Source of the DNA: Bacteroidota bacterium
GTDB lineage: Bacteria > Bacteroidota > Bacteroidia > Chitinophagales > Chitinophagaceae
DNA: 55,057 nucleotides
NCBI GenBank assembly: GCA_018267585.1
Contig: JAFDYE010000285.1
Coordinates: 1-55,057 of the forward strand
Direction: 5' to 3'
Part shown: piece after piece, positions 1 to 11,100 of the stretch
Layout: the number at the start of each line of letters is the position of its first letter
How positions within the stretch are numbered: the stretch's first letter is position 1
Notes under the pieces: model-generated
What the model was told of the DNA's origin: nothing
Databases searched by the model: none
What the model saw: only the letters and a program-made list of their open reading frames with translations
Program-made: the position numbers and the translations under genes

Positions 1-329
1 ACGTCCGCAATCAGTCCGTTGGAGACCAGGACGGTCTGGTTCTGCTGTGGAGCATCGTGCCGGGCGTCGATCAGGGTGACGCCGGTAAGGGCGAAGCTGC
101 GGGATTGCTGCGGGATGGGTTCCCGGGCTGATCCCGGGGCGGGTGATCCGTTGGCTGTTCGCGGGGCAGGTGATCCCTGGGCGAGTGATCGCTGGGCTGT
201 TCCCCGGGAGGGTGATCCCTGGGCTGATCCATCGGTGGTTGCCCGGGGTAGTCCCTGGGCCGGCGACTGAACCGTCGTGGTGATCAGCAGCACAGAAAGC
301 AGTAAGGGGGTGGACATAAAGCTGGACAT
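1..329 (-). CDS. Amidohydrolase family protein, N-terminal part (cut by window edge)
   Basis: The reading frame opens at the ATG at 327-329 on the minus strand and runs off the left edge, giving 109 codons. It begins with a Sec-type signal peptide (MSSFMSTPLLLSVLLITTTV, then QSPAQG). A Pro/Gly/Ser/Ala/Arg-rich linker of about 50 residues follows, built from repeats of the type AQGSP. After it comes FALTGVTLIDARHDA followed by VLVSNGLIADV, the usual beta-sandwich start of imidazolonepropionase-like amidohydrolases just before the metal-binding barrel. The catalytic barrel lies outside the window, so substrate cannot be judged. An exported or periplasmic amidohydrolase is the best reading; the repeat linker is unusual for the family. 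Confidence 0.65.
   Translation of the reverse strand, partial: MSSFMSTPLLLSVLLITTTVQSPAQGLPRATTDGSAQGSPSRGTAQRSLAQGSPAPRTANGSPAPGSAREPIPQQSRSFALTGVTLIDARHDAPQQNQTVLVSNGLIAD
118..265. repeat. Degenerate GC-rich minisatellite inside the amidohydrolase linker
   Basis: The plus strand repeats variants of GGTGATCCCTGGGC and GGGCTGTTCCC with imperfect spacing. On the minus strand these encode the AQGSP/PRTANGSP-type linker between the signal peptide and the amidohydrolase domain. The unit is degenerate, so it is not a perfect tandem array. Confidence 0.5.
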
Positions 330-447
330 GCTATTAAGGTACTTAAAAATAGATGGGTTTCTTTATAATTTTTCCAGCACTTGAATAAGCTGTGTCATCC
401 GGGTCGGGGGTAGCGCAAATCAAACCGAAGTTATAAAGATCAAGCAA

Positions 448-455
448 TATCTTTG
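448..455 (+). promoter_or_regulatory. Bacteroidota -7 box (TATCTTTG) before the HAD gene
   Basis: TATCTTTG matches the Bacteroidota -7 consensus TAnnTTTG exactly. No clear TTG -33 box is seen at the usual spacing. The box ends only 8 nt before the ATG at 464, so the transcript would be almost leaderless, or translation would start at the second ATG at 494. Confidence 0.4.
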
Positions 456-463
456 TTGGTCTT

Positions 464-1066
464 ATGAACAACGAACAACTGGCAACGCTTACAATGCTTA
501 GCGCGGGTTATAAGGCCTTCCTGTATGATTGTGACGGGACGCTGGCGGATAATATGGGCGCACATAGAGAGGCGTATGTAAGAGTGGCGGCCTTAAAAGG
601 CGCTGCCATCGATGGAGCTATCATTGACGAGCTGGCGGGCTGGCCTGCGGTGAAGGTGATAGAAGAGATCAACAGGAGGTATGGGACAAGTTTTGAGCCG
701 GAGGAGTTCAAGGAACTGAAATACAAGCTCTTTTTGGAAGAATATATTGAGCACACGCGCGCCATGGAACATGTGGTTGCGCATTTAAAGGCGCACGCCG
801 GAAAGGTAAGGATCGGGGTTGTTTCCGGTAGCAGGAGGGAGTCGGTCGAAAGGACGCTTGTCGTGCTTGGGATCAATGACCTGGTAGAAGTGATGGTATG
901 TTCCGGAGAGACGGAACATGGCAAGCCTTATCCGGACCCATTTGTGAAAGCTGCGCAGCTGCTGGGCGTTGCACCTGGCGATTGTCTGGTTTTTGAAGAT
1001 GGGCAAGCCGGGGTGCAGGCTGCAGAGGCGGCGGGGATGAAATGGGTAAGGGTAGACCAGCTATAG
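464..1066 (+). CDS. HAD-superfamily phosphatase, beta-phosphoglucomutase-like
   Basis: A 200-residue cytoplasmic HAD hydrolase of the DhaK/PGMB-like class with a helical cap. Motif I is DCDGTLADN (residues 22-30, nucleophile and acid Asp). Motif II is the Ser of VVSGS. Motif III is the Lys of GKPYPDP, and motif IV is FEDGQAG. Length is normal for sugar-phosphate phosphatases and beta-phosphoglucomutases. The ATG at 464 gives a 10-residue lead before MLSAGYKAF; the second ATG at 494 is equally credible because a -7 box lies just upstream of 464. Its last 6 bp overlap the convergent DUF2905 gene. The substrate cannot be read from sequence. Confidence 0.85.
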   Translation: MNNEQLATLTMLSAGYKAFLYDCDGTLADNMGAHREAYVRVAALKGAAIDGAIIDELAGWPAVKVIEEINRRYGTSFEPEEFKELKYKLFLEEYIEHTRAMEHVVAHLKAHAGKVRIGVVSGSRRESVERTLVVLGINDLVEVMVCSGETEHGKPYPDPFVKAAQLLGVAPGDCLVFEDGQAGVQAAEAAGMKWVRVDQL

Positions 1067-1282
1067 CTTTCTCAGAAGATAGAGGATCAATGAAAATAGG
1101 AGGCTGCAAAGCAGCATAGTTGTGATGGGGATATAGAGGCGGAAATTTTTTCTTTCGACACGGATATCTCCCGGGAGGCGTCCGATCCAGTGCAGCTTAT
1201 CGTGGAAAAAGTAGACGATAACTCCGATCAGGATAATGATCGCGCCGATGACGAGGAGGTACAAGCCTGTATCTTTATTCAT
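1061..1282 (-). CDS. DUF2905 family small membrane protein
   Basis: A 73-residue protein with two transmembrane helices (about residues 7-26 and 50-70) separated by a short loop containing GRLPGDIRVERKNFRLYIP. That loop is the hallmark of the DUF2905 family, whose function is unknown. Length is typical. It converges on the HAD gene with a 6-bp overlap of the 3' ends. Confidence 0.85.
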   Translation of the reverse strand: MNKDTGLYLLVIGAIIILIGVIVYFFHDKLHWIGRLPGDIRVERKNFRLYIPITTMLLCSLLFSLILYLLRKL

Positions 1283-1438
1283 AGACTAAAATTAAAAAAT
1301 TACGAGCGGATGCATTGCCTTCAGCGGCAAAAGGGCCGTAATGCGCTGAATAATTGAAACCGATTGCATTTTTGATCAAAAAGCCCTATTTTTAGGTGTC
1401 GATTTTATATAAGCGATTGTATTTTAAAGCCTTTGATA

Positions 1439-2533
1439 ATGAACAAATTTTTATTTGCCGTCCTTGCGCCGGTGGTTCTTTCGGCCTGCAATAATGGGGG
1501 AGCTCCCCGCACGGTATCTTCCGACTCAGCCGCCGCAGATTCATCGAAGACATCTGTACACAAGACACAGTATTTGTCGCAGCCGCTGGTGACAAATATT
1601 TTTACGGCCGATCCTTCGGCGCACGTCTTCAATGGACGTATCTATATCTACCCTTCGCACGACACGGCTACGGGGATACCCGAGGATGATCTGGGTTCGC
1701 ATTTTGACATGCGGGATTACCATATTCTGTCGATGGATTCGATCGGGGGCAAGGTTACCGACAATGGCGTGGCGCTTGACATCCGCGATATTCCCTGGGC
1801 GGGCCGCCAGTTGTGGGCACCCGATGCGGCTTTTGCGAACAGCACTTATTATCTCTATTTCCCCGTTAAGGACAAGAAAGACGTTTTTCGTATTGGCGTG
1901 GCCACCAGCCAAAAGCCGGAGGGGCCGTACGTTGCGGAAAAAGAACCGATCGCGGGAACTTATAGCATCGATCCCTGTGTTTTTAAGGATGACGACGGCA
2001 AGTATTACATGTATTTTGGTGGCATCTGGGGCGGGCAGCTGCAGCGCTGGAACAACAACCGGTACGACTCTGCAAAGGGCAATCGGAAACCTGACGAGCC
2101 CGCGATCCTGCCCCGCATGGCAAGACTTAGCGCCGACATGAAGCATCTTGCCGGACCGGTGAAGGAGATACAGGTTCTGGGCTCCGATAACAAGCCTTTC
2201 TTTGAAAAGGACAATGACAAACGCTTCTTCGAGGGTTCGTGGATGTTTAAATACCAGGGGAAATATTATTTTACTTATTCGACGGGGGATACGCACCGGC
2301 TTGTCTATGCAACGGGCAGCTCGCCGAATGGGCCATTTACTTACCAGGGTGTTATCCTGAATCCGGTGGAAGGATGGACGACGCACCATTCCATTATCCC
2401 GTTCGGTGGCAAGTGGTGGCTGTTCTATCATGATACGCAGCTAAGCGGAAAGACCTTTTTAAGGAATGTCAAGGTTACGGAGTTACATTTCAATCCTGAT
2501 GGAAGCATTCAGACGATAACTGCGCAGCAGTGA
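1439..2533 (+). CDS. Glycoside hydrolase family 43 lipoprotein
   Basis: A 364-residue lipoprotein: MNKFLFAVLAPVVLSAC ends in a lipobox (LSAC). The five-bladed GH43 propeller residues are visible: general base Asp in TADPSAHVFNGRIYIYPS, the pKa-modulating Asp in SIDPCVFKDDDGKYYMYFGG, and the general acid Glu in RFFEGSWMFKYQGKYYFTYS. Family members are mostly beta-xylosidases and alpha-L-arabinofuranosidases or arabinanases; the subfamily is not resolved here. A TTG at 1433 extends the frame but the ATG at 1439 directly precedes the signal peptide. A weak TTG-N20-TATTTTTA promoter candidate lies at 1364-1394. It probably trims xylan or arabinan side chains at the cell surface or in the periplasm. 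Confidence 0.88.
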   Translation: MNKFLFAVLAPVVLSACNNGGAPRTVSSDSAAADSSKTSVHKTQYLSQPLVTNIFTADPSAHVFNGRIYIYPSHDTATGIPEDDLGSHFDMRDYHILSMDSIGGKVTDNGVALDIRDIPWAGRQLWAPDAAFANSTYYLYFPVKDKKDVFRIGVATSQKPEGPYVAEKEPIAGTYSIDPCVFKDDDGKYYMYFGGIWGGQLQRWNNNRYDSAKGNRKPDEPAILPRMARLSADMKHLAGPVKEIQVLGSDNKPFFEKDNDKRFFEGSWMFKYQGKYYFTYSTGDTHRLVYATGSSPNGPFTYQGVILNPVEGWTTHHSIIPFGGKWWLFYHDTQLSGKTFLRNVKVTELHFNPDGSIQTITAQQ

Positions 2534-2706
2534 TCGGATATCACCACTTTCAGGCAGGCGTACAACGAAGTAGCTCTGCGTGATGAGCGTACTGCAGGGG
2601 ACATGGTCTGGAACGCGATCGTTCTTGGACATGGCAGCCGGCTGGAGGATGGGCGGCGGCCCGCGGAATTGAATAATTCCGTAAATTCAGCAAAACCTCG
2701 TTATAT

Positions 2707-4233
2707 ATGAAAAATGACCTTACCCGGCGCAAGTTTGTTGAAATGACGGCTGCTGCCGGGCTTGCTTTTACTATTGTTCCCAGACATGTCCTTGGAAGGG
2801 GATATGTTGCTCCCAGCGATAAGATCACGCTGGCCTACATCGGCATAGGAACGCAGGGGATCAGGGAATTGCTGCCTATGCTGGCGGTGCCGGAGATACA
2901 GGTCGTGGCGGTCTGTGATCCCAATAAGGAAGCCAGGGGCTACCGCGACTGGGGCATCAATTATCTGAAGGACGAGATACGAAAGACCATCAAAAAGCCG
3001 GACTGGAATCCCGGAGGAGACAATACTATCCCCGGTGGAAGAGATAATGGAAAGGACATTGTAGATACTTATTACGCCTCCGTGCGGCCGGGCCAAAAAT
3101 ACAAGGGTTGTACCGCCTATGCGGATGCACGCGAGCTGCTGGAAAAGGAGAAAGACCTGGATGCGGTCAAGATCATGACGCCCGATCATTTGCACGGCGT
3201 GCTCTGCATGGCGGCTATGCGGCGTGGAAAGCACGTGCTTGTACACAAGCCCATCTCCAACCGGCTTATCGAAGGTAAGAGGGTGATCGAAATGGCCCGG
3301 AGCCATCCGGGATCCATCACCCATCTCATTCCCTGGGATTCCAACGGATCGATGGATACAGTGATGGCCTGGATCAATGCGGGCGCCATCGGTACGTTGA
3401 AAGAGGTACATAACTGGACCAACCGTCCGGTGTGGCCGCAGTACCCGGAGCTGCCGATGGATAAGCCGCCCATTCCTGACGGATTCAACTGGGATCTGTG
3501 GCTTGGACCGGAGTCTGAGCGCGCGTATCACCCGAACTACACCAATATGGTCTTCCGGGGATGGTATGACTTTGGCGGGGGCTCTATGGCTGACATGGGT
3601 CACTATAGTCTTTGGACCGTTTTTAAGGCTTTGCGGCTCACCTCTCCTACCGTCATAGAGCCACACCGGAGCCATTTCTGCGATTTCAACGGCGCCGTTC
3701 CGTTCAGGGTGAATAACGACTTTTCTTTTCCCATGGCCAGCACCGTAAAGTTCAGCTATCCTGCCAATGGCGGCAGGGGTCCTGTCGACCTTTACTGGTA
3801 CGACGGCGGGATGCGTCCCTGTCTTCCGGACGAGCTGGCGAGGGATAATAAAGAGCTGCCGGAGGAAGGGATGATGTTTGTCGGGGACAGAGGAAAGATA
3901 CTTGCGGGTTTCAACGTGCAGAACCCGCAGATCATTTCCGGCCAGAAGATGGAGGCCCCTGCGGGAGGCAATGGCCCGAAGGGTGATCAGGTCCAGCAGA
4001 CCTCTGCGGCCTTGCCACTATTTGTGGCGGCCTGTAAGACCGGCAAACAGTATCCCGGCAATTTTGGCGAGGCCGAATACCTTACGGAGGCTGTAAATCT
4101 GTATGCTGCTTCTTTGAGGGCCAATCAACTATTGAGATATGATGCGGTCAGTCATACCATTACCAATTCGGCCGATGCCAATAAATACCTGAACCGCGAG
4201 TACAGGCAGGGGTGGGATCCCGCGACCATTTAG
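2707..4233 (+). CDS. TAT-exported Gfo/Idh/MocA family oxidoreductase
   Basis: A 508-residue NAD(P)-dependent sugar oxidoreductase. It starts with a twin-arginine signal (TRRKFVEMTAAAGLAFTIVP). The Rossmann nucleotide-binding motif IGIGTQG follows at about residue 45, and the family Lys-Pro motif (HVLVHKPISN) sits at about residue 180. Family length without the leader is about 350-450, so this is a long Bacteroidota-type member. The next gene, 23 bp downstream, is a TAT-exported TIM-barrel isomerase. Such pairs are common in Bacteroidota and are linked in the literature to oxidation and rearrangement of glycosides (3-keto chemistry); that role is inferred here, not shown. Confidence 0.88.
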   Translation: MKNDLTRRKFVEMTAAAGLAFTIVPRHVLGRGYVAPSDKITLAYIGIGTQGIRELLPMLAVPEIQVVAVCDPNKEARGYRDWGINYLKDEIRKTIKKPDWNPGGDNTIPGGRDNGKDIVDTYYASVRPGQKYKGCTAYADARELLEKEKDLDAVKIMTPDHLHGVLCMAAMRRGKHVLVHKPISNRLIEGKRVIEMARSHPGSITHLIPWDSNGSMDTVMAWINAGAIGTLKEVHNWTNRPVWPQYPELPMDKPPIPDGFNWDLWLGPESERAYHPNYTNMVFRGWYDFGGGSMADMGHYSLWTVFKALRLTSPTVIEPHRSHFCDFNGAVPFRVNNDFSFPMASTVKFSYPANGGRGPVDLYWYDGGMRPCLPDELARDNKELPEEGMMFVGDRGKILAGFNVQNPQIISGQKMEAPAGGNGPKGDQVQQTSAALPLFVAACKTGKQYPGNFGEAEYLTEAVNLYAASLRANQLLRYDAVSHTITNSADANKYLNREYRQGWDPATI

Positions 4234-4256
4234 TTATGAAATAAACAATCAACTGT

Positions 4257-5111
4257 ATGGTAACGATCAATCGCCGGGGATTTCTCAACAAAATGGCCAT
4301 AGGGGCCGGCGCCGCCCTTGGTCTGTCACAGTTGTCATTGCCTGCTTTCGAGGGAATGCTGAATATAGAGATCGGGTTCCAGACCTTTCCTATCAGGGAT
4401 ATACTGGCCAAAGATTTTTCCGGTACTTTAAAAATGATGGCTGCGCAGGGGTATCAGCTTACGGAGATGTGTTCGCCGAAGGGGTATGCAGACATTGGTT
4501 ATGGCCCGCTCGCAGGCATGAAGCCGGCCGAGATGCGTAAAATAATTGCCGACTCGGGGCTCAGCTGTCCAAGCTGTCATTTTGGTTTTGCCGAGTTCGG
4601 CGATCCGTTGGACGAACGTATTGAATTTGCGCACGGGCTGGGGCTTAGCCAGATGATCTGTTCCACCTTCTGGCTACCGAAAGAAGCATCCTTGAACGAC
4701 TATCTTGCCGCAGCGGACAAGCTGAATGCGGCGGCTGAGAAAATAAAAAAAGCCGGCATGCAGACGGGCTTTCACAATCATGACTTCGAATTTCATGAGC
4801 TTGACGGTCAGCTGATCTACGACGCGTTGATGAAGCGGCTGGATCCTGCACTCGTGAAGATGCAATTCCAGACGGAGGTGGTCAATCTTGGATACAAGGC
4901 GTCGACCTATTTTAATAAATATCCTGGCAGGTTCGTCTCTGCTCACCTGTCCGACTGGACGGCGGATAAGAAAGAGGTGCCGGTGGGCCAGGGAGTTATC
5001 GACTGGAAAGAATTTTTTACGGCGGCGAAGACCGGAGGTGTACAGAACTTCTTTGTCGAAATGGATCTCGACAAATTCAGGGAAAGTGCGTCCTATATCC
5101 GGTCATTGTGA
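4257..5111 (+). CDS. TAT-exported sugar phosphate isomerase/epimerase (xylose isomerase-like TIM barrel)
   Basis: A 284-residue protein with a twin-arginine leader (NRRGFLNKMAIGAGAALGLS). AP-endonuclease-2/xylose isomerase-like barrel motifs follow: a Glu in YQLTEMCSP, His residues in GFHNHDFEF, an acidic/His site in SAHLSDW and a Glu in FFVEMDLD, all consistent with a divalent metal centre. It probably acts on the product of the preceding oxidoreductase in the periplasm. The name is inherited from the family; periplasmic members are unlikely to act on phosphorylated sugars. A strong hairpin terminator lies just downstream. Confidence 0.85.
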   Translation: MVTINRRGFLNKMAIGAGAALGLSQLSLPAFEGMLNIEIGFQTFPIRDILAKDFSGTLKMMAAQGYQLTEMCSPKGYADIGYGPLAGMKPAEMRKIIADSGLSCPSCHFGFAEFGDPLDERIEFAHGLGLSQMICSTFWLPKEASLNDYLAAADKLNAAAEKIKKAGMQTGFHNHDFEFHELDGQLIYDALMKRLDPALVKMQFQTEVVNLGYKASTYFNKYPGRFVSAHLSDWTADKKEVPVGQGVIDWKEFFTAAKTGGVQNFFVEMDLDKFRESASYIRSL

Positions 5112-5131
5112 AACTTCCAATGTGGAGCGAT

Positions 5132-5161
5132 AAAAAAGGCGGGCGCCAGCGCCCGCCTTTT
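5132..5161. terminator. Bidirectional Rho-independent terminator
   Basis: An 8-bp perfect GC stem, GGCGGGCG (5138-5145) with CGCCCGCC (5150-5157), loop CCAG, is preceded by six A and followed by four T. It sits between the convergent isomerase gene (+) and katG (-) and can terminate both. Confidence 0.88.
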
Positions 5162-5178
5162 GCTTGCTGATGCTATCA

Positions 5179-7554
<2,376 letters not shown>

Positions 7555-9621
7555 TTATGCCGCGGAGGTGAGCAGCTCGATCCGGAAGGTTGTGCCCTGG
7601 TGTTCCTGGCTGTGGACGCTAATCGTGCCGCCATGGGCCTTGATGATCTGGCTGACGATGGCGAGACCGAGGCCGAAAGACGTTTCCCCCGCGGTGCCCA
7701 GGCGTTTGACGGCGGCGTCGACAGTGAACAGCTTTCCTTCGATATTCTTGGGGATGCCCATTCCCTTGTCGCTGACGGAGATGACGGCTTTATTGCCGTG
7801 GCGCCGGAGGGAGAGGACGATATCGGCCCCGTCGGGGCTGAACTTAATGGCGTTGTCGAGGAGATTTATGATGACGCGCCAGAGCTTGTCATGGTCAGCG
7901 AGCAGCGTTACCGGCTCTGCTTCCAGATGGATAATTTGTTTCTTTTCTCCTGCCCTGAACTGGAGGGTTGATACGCAGGTTTCCAGTAGTCGGGACAGGT
8001 CGATCATCTCCAGCTGCAGGCTTCCGATAGGCAGGTCGAGGTGCATAATTCCCCCTACAAGGTGCAGGGACTGGTCGGCGGACTGGCCGATCAGGTCCAG
8101 CCATGTCTTTGTTTGCGCGCTCAGGTCGCTTTGGTTCTTTAAAAGGCTGACGGCGGAGGAGATTGCGCCTACGGGGTTGCGCAGGTCGTGTGCGATGGAC
8201 TTGAGCGATCGCAGGTACATGGCCTGGTCTTCATTCAATGCGTTGATGGCCGTCTGGGTTTGCCGGTTCTCGGCGCGGAGGGCTTTATTGAGCCGGTTCA
8301 GCTGACGGATATGGACATTCGATCTCCGGGCGCCCCTGCGGATGAGGAAGGCGATGACGATCAGCATGATGACGATGAGCACCGCCAACAACAGGTAGAT
8401 GGTCTTTACGTGGTCGCGCTGTTTCAGGAGCTCGATGGTATACTTGTCTTCCAGGTGTACCAATTCCCGGGGAATGTCTACGGCGGAGGCGGCAATTCTT
8501 GAATGCAGGGAGTCTTTACTGGCATTCCAGGCATTCAGGGACGCCCAGGCATCTGCCCAGTTGCCCGATCTGCCGAGCCACTCGGCGTGCAGGTGTTGCC
8601 AGTCAAGGTCCATATCGGGGTCCGACCGGTGATCGAGCGCAGTGCGGATCTCATCCAGCCCGGCGCGAGCTTCGGCGAGGCGACCCTGGGCCAGGTTCAG
8701 GCGAGCCGTTTTGAGCAGGATGGCCAGCGCATTCCCGGAGTCGTGCAGGGGTCGCATATTGACGGCAATGCTGGTCCGGTAGAGCTGCCAGGCTTTGGCG
8801 GTATCCCGCTGAAAGAGCGCGTAATCGCCTAAGTTCCCGAGAACGACCGCTCTTGCCGTTTCGATGTATATGCGGTGAGAGGAATCGGTAATAAAAGGCA
8901 TCGCTTCCCTGCTGATGAACGCGAGGGTGCTGTCGAAATAAAAGGCCGCGCTATCCCATTTCTTCATGGCGGAGTAGCACTCGCCCATATTGTCGAGGTT
9001 GCATTGCTGATAGGCAAATGCTCTGAACTCCGGCCGGCAGGCGGCGAATTGATGAAAGGCCAGGTCAAAGAGATTCCGTGCATCCGAGAAGCGGCCGGCC
9101 CGATAGCTGGCCATGGCAATACGCTGGGTATACTCGGCCATTGTGCAGCTGTCGCCGAGGTCCTTTATGGCCTCCAATCCCTTTCGATAATAAAAGAAGG
9201 CGCTTTCCAGATTGTCCTCGTGCTGATAATTCTCGGCTTTATCGATAAGGCATTTGGCGTATTCCCTTGGATAACGGCTGCGGGCCTCTTCGCTGGACAG
9301 GAGCATCAATGCGCTGTCGACGTATCGCCCGGAAAGGAGGAAATCGTGCGCCGTATTATAATAATAATTCCCTTTATAGTCATAGCGGTGCAACAGGTCC
9401 AGGGTACCGGGTGAAGGAAAGCTGGCATAGACAGAGTCGACGAATCGAAACGCCTGCTGTGGAGGAAGGCCCATGCTGTCCATCTGGCGAAAGAGCTTGT
9501 CGAAATAGGCCGGGTGGTCGGGTGGCAGCGAGGCCGGGTTGCGGCAGCCCAGGAACAGCGCGACCAGGAAGACAGCGGCGGCGCATCTTACATAAAGGAT
9601 ATCAGAGCAGTAACCCGGCAT
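7555..9621 (-). CDS. TPR-containing sensor histidine kinase (hybrid lipoprotein/TM type)
   Basis: A 688-residue kinase. The N-terminus is hydrophobic and ends in FLGC (Cys26), a possible lipobox. Residues of about 40-390 form a helical TPR-like periplasmic sensor. One transmembrane helix (about 405-425, TIYLLLAVLIVIMLIVIAFL) leads into a coiled coil. HisKA has the H-box SIAHDLRNPVG. The HATPase domain shows the N-box NLLDNAIKFSPDG, G1 DKGMG and G2 GLGLAIV. All catalytic motifs are intact. No response regulator is adjacent, so it is an orphan. It lies upstream of katG in the same orientation, but no sequence link to oxidative stress is visible. The TPR plus kinase layout is a frequent Bacteroidota design. 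Confidence 0.9.
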   Translation of the reverse strand: MPGYCSDILYVRCAAAVFLVALFLGCRNPASLPPDHPAYFDKLFRQMDSMGLPPQQAFRFVDSVYASFPSPGTLDLLHRYDYKGNYYYNTAHDFLLSGRYVDSALMLLSSEEARSRYPREYAKCLIDKAENYQHEDNLESAFFYYRKGLEAIKDLGDSCTMAEYTQRIAMASYRAGRFSDARNLFDLAFHQFAACRPEFRAFAYQQCNLDNMGECYSAMKKWDSAAFYFDSTLAFISREAMPFITDSSHRIYIETARAVVLGNLGDYALFQRDTAKAWQLYRTSIAVNMRPLHDSGNALAILLKTARLNLAQGRLAEARAGLDEIRTALDHRSDPDMDLDWQHLHAEWLGRSGNWADAWASLNAWNASKDSLHSRIAASAVDIPRELVHLEDKYTIELLKQRDHVKTIYLLLAVLIVIMLIVIAFLIRRGARRSNVHIRQLNRLNKALRAENRQTQTAINALNEDQAMYLRSLKSIAHDLRNPVGAISSAVSLLKNQSDLSAQTKTWLDLIGQSADQSLHLVGGIMHLDLPIGSLQLEMIDLSRLLETCVSTLQFRAGEKKQIIHLEAEPVTLLADHDKLWRVIINLLDNAIKFSPDGADIVLSLRRHGNKAVISVSDKGMGIPKNIEGKLFTVDAAVKRLGTAGETSFGLGLAIVSQIIKAHGGTISVHSQEHQGTTFRIELLTSAA

Positions 9622-10011
9622 AGAAGAACAGCAAACGAAAGAGACGCAGTCCGCAGTATGAACGGAGGAGGATAAATATGTTTTTTTGAAAAAATAGGTA
9701 GTTGTACTCAGGGAATTACCTGCCTGCGCGGGATCGCCAGGTTACCTTGGGGTAAGTAGCCGATGGCGCATCCGGACGGATGGCTTGATCCTGGGAAGCT
9801 ATGGAGTTGAGGAATGTTTTCCAGGGAGGGAGGGGAGAATTTTTTATAGGGATGTACCGTGAAACAGTGATTTTTGTTTGTTGAAAATATGTTAATTGGC
9901 TAATATACAATGCATTAAACTGTGTTTTGAGGTCCCCCTGGTCCTTGCCGCGACTTTTGGTGTTCTACCCCTGGCATTAAATTTTAAGCAAATATTTAAA
10001 ACCATGTGATT
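9622..10011. other. 390-bp intergenic region, no gene recognised
   Basis: It lies between the divergently transcribed kinase (-) and the OmpA-like lipoprotein (+), so it must hold both promoters. The half from about 9840 on is AT-rich. A 64-codon minus-strand frame (9716-9910) has no recognisable features. No clear TAnnTTTG box, tRNA or riboswitch was found. Confidence 0.5.
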
Positions 10012-11043
10012 ATGAAAACAAGACTAAACGTGATGTTAGTCACTACCGCTACTGCCGCTGTTATGTTGGGTGGATGTGTTTCGAGTAAAAAATATAAAGC
10101 ATCTCAGGCAGCTCTCCAGCAATCAAAAAATGACAGTGCCAGGCTGGCGCAGCAGGTGACCTCCTTAAATGGAAATGTACACGACCTCGAAGAGAAAAAT
10201 AGCTCCCTTCAGCGGTCGCTGGACAGTAGCGCCAATAATTATGCGACGCAGCAAAAGTCGCTTAGCTATTATCAAGACTATTTTAGCCAGCAGCAGCGTG
10301 CGATGTCACAAGTCAGCGACGACCTGAAAGGCGCCATGTCGCAGGCGGGTCTTGCCAACGAAGACGTTCAGCAGGTGAACAATACTATCTATGTGCGTCT
10401 GGATGAAGATAAGGTCTTCAAGAAGAACAGTACTGCGGTTACAACCAGCGGTAAGCAGGCATTGAATAGCCTCGCGCAGGTGATCAGGAACCGGTCCAAC
10501 GTCAATGTCATGGTCAATGATGGAGACACTTCGTCGGGCCAGGCCGGCAGCGCTGCGATGGCCACCTCGCCGGGGAATGATAATACGGCAATGACCAACG
10601 ATAATACGACCGCGCGTGCGACCCCAAGGCACCGGTCATCGCATCATGGTATGGCTTCGCGGAAGTCGGCGGCAAGTTCTTCCTCCGGCGCTTCGCAGGG
10701 TGGTGCTTCGACCTCTGGCAACAGCAGTGTCGCATCAAATACACCGAAGAGAAGTACCACGCATAAAAAGGTACACCATAGATCTTCGGGATCAGAGGGT
10801 TCAATGACGATCTACAATAATATGCCGCGGACCAAGGGCAGCAGGGCATGGGCGCTGAAGCAAGGCCGTATGAACATGGTCGCGAGCAATTTCCTGCAAA
10901 ACGGCGTTCCGAAAATAAATTTGACGCTGAAGCAGCCTTCGCAGAATGGTAACTCCAATAGCAATATTAATGTGGTCATCACACCTGTCATGAACGATTT
11001 TAATCCGCAAAGCGGTACTTCTACCGGCTCGGGTAGCAGGTAA
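10012..11043 (+). CDS. OmpA-like outer-membrane lipoprotein with interrupted OmpA domain
   Basis: A 343-residue lipoprotein (lipobox MLGGC, Cys about residue 22). Residues of about 30-110 are a Gln/Ser/Asn-rich coiled coil. Then comes the front half of an OmpA_C-type domain (VRLDEDKVFKKNSTAVTTSGKQ, then IRNRSNVNVMVNDGDTSSG, corresponding to the usual GHTDxxG). It is followed by about 90 residues of Ser/Thr/Gly/Asn/His low-complexity sequence. The back half (SRAWALKQGRMNMVASNFLQ, then INVVITPVM) resembles the LSxxRAxxVxxYL end of the domain. The peptidoglycan-contact region is thus altered. The GTG at 10006 is in frame but the ATG at 10012 fits the leader. It probably links outer membrane and cell wall, if the split domain still folds. 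Confidence 0.75.
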   Translation: MKTRLNVMLVTTATAAVMLGGCVSSKKYKASQAALQQSKNDSARLAQQVTSLNGNVHDLEEKNSSLQRSLDSSANNYATQQKSLSYYQDYFSQQQRAMSQVSDDLKGAMSQAGLANEDVQQVNNTIYVRLDEDKVFKKNSTAVTTSGKQALNSLAQVIRNRSNVNVMVNDGDTSSGQAGSAAMATSPGNDNTAMTNDNTTARATPRHRSSHHGMASRKSAASSSSGASQGGASTSGNSSVASNTPKRSTTHKKVHHRSSGSEGSMTIYNNMPRTKGSRAWALKQGRMNMVASNFLQNGVPKINLTLKQPSQNGNSNSNINVVITPVMNDFNPQSGTSTGSGSR

Positions 11044-11058
11044 TTCTTTGCCTTCCGG

Positions 11059-11087
11059 AAAACCCCTCGCATTGCGAGGGGTTTTTT
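11059..11087 (+). terminator. Rho-independent terminator after the OmpA-like gene
   Basis: A 10-bp stem AACCCCTCGC (11061-11070) / GCGAGGGGTT (11074-11083) with a 3-nt loop runs into TTTTTT. It separates the OmpA-like gene from the secreted protein gene that starts at 11101. Confidence 0.9.
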
Positions 11088-11100
11088 GTATTTTTAGTTC

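Noticed and set aside
19-270. Plus-strand 83-codon frame at the left end
   Set aside because: It is antisense to the amidohydrolase start and its composition just mirrors the GC-rich repeat; the minus strand shows a signal peptide and a recognisable domain.
9716-9910. 64-codon minus-strand frame between the kinase and OmpA-like genes
   Set aside because: No leader, domain or promoter; composition looks non-coding.
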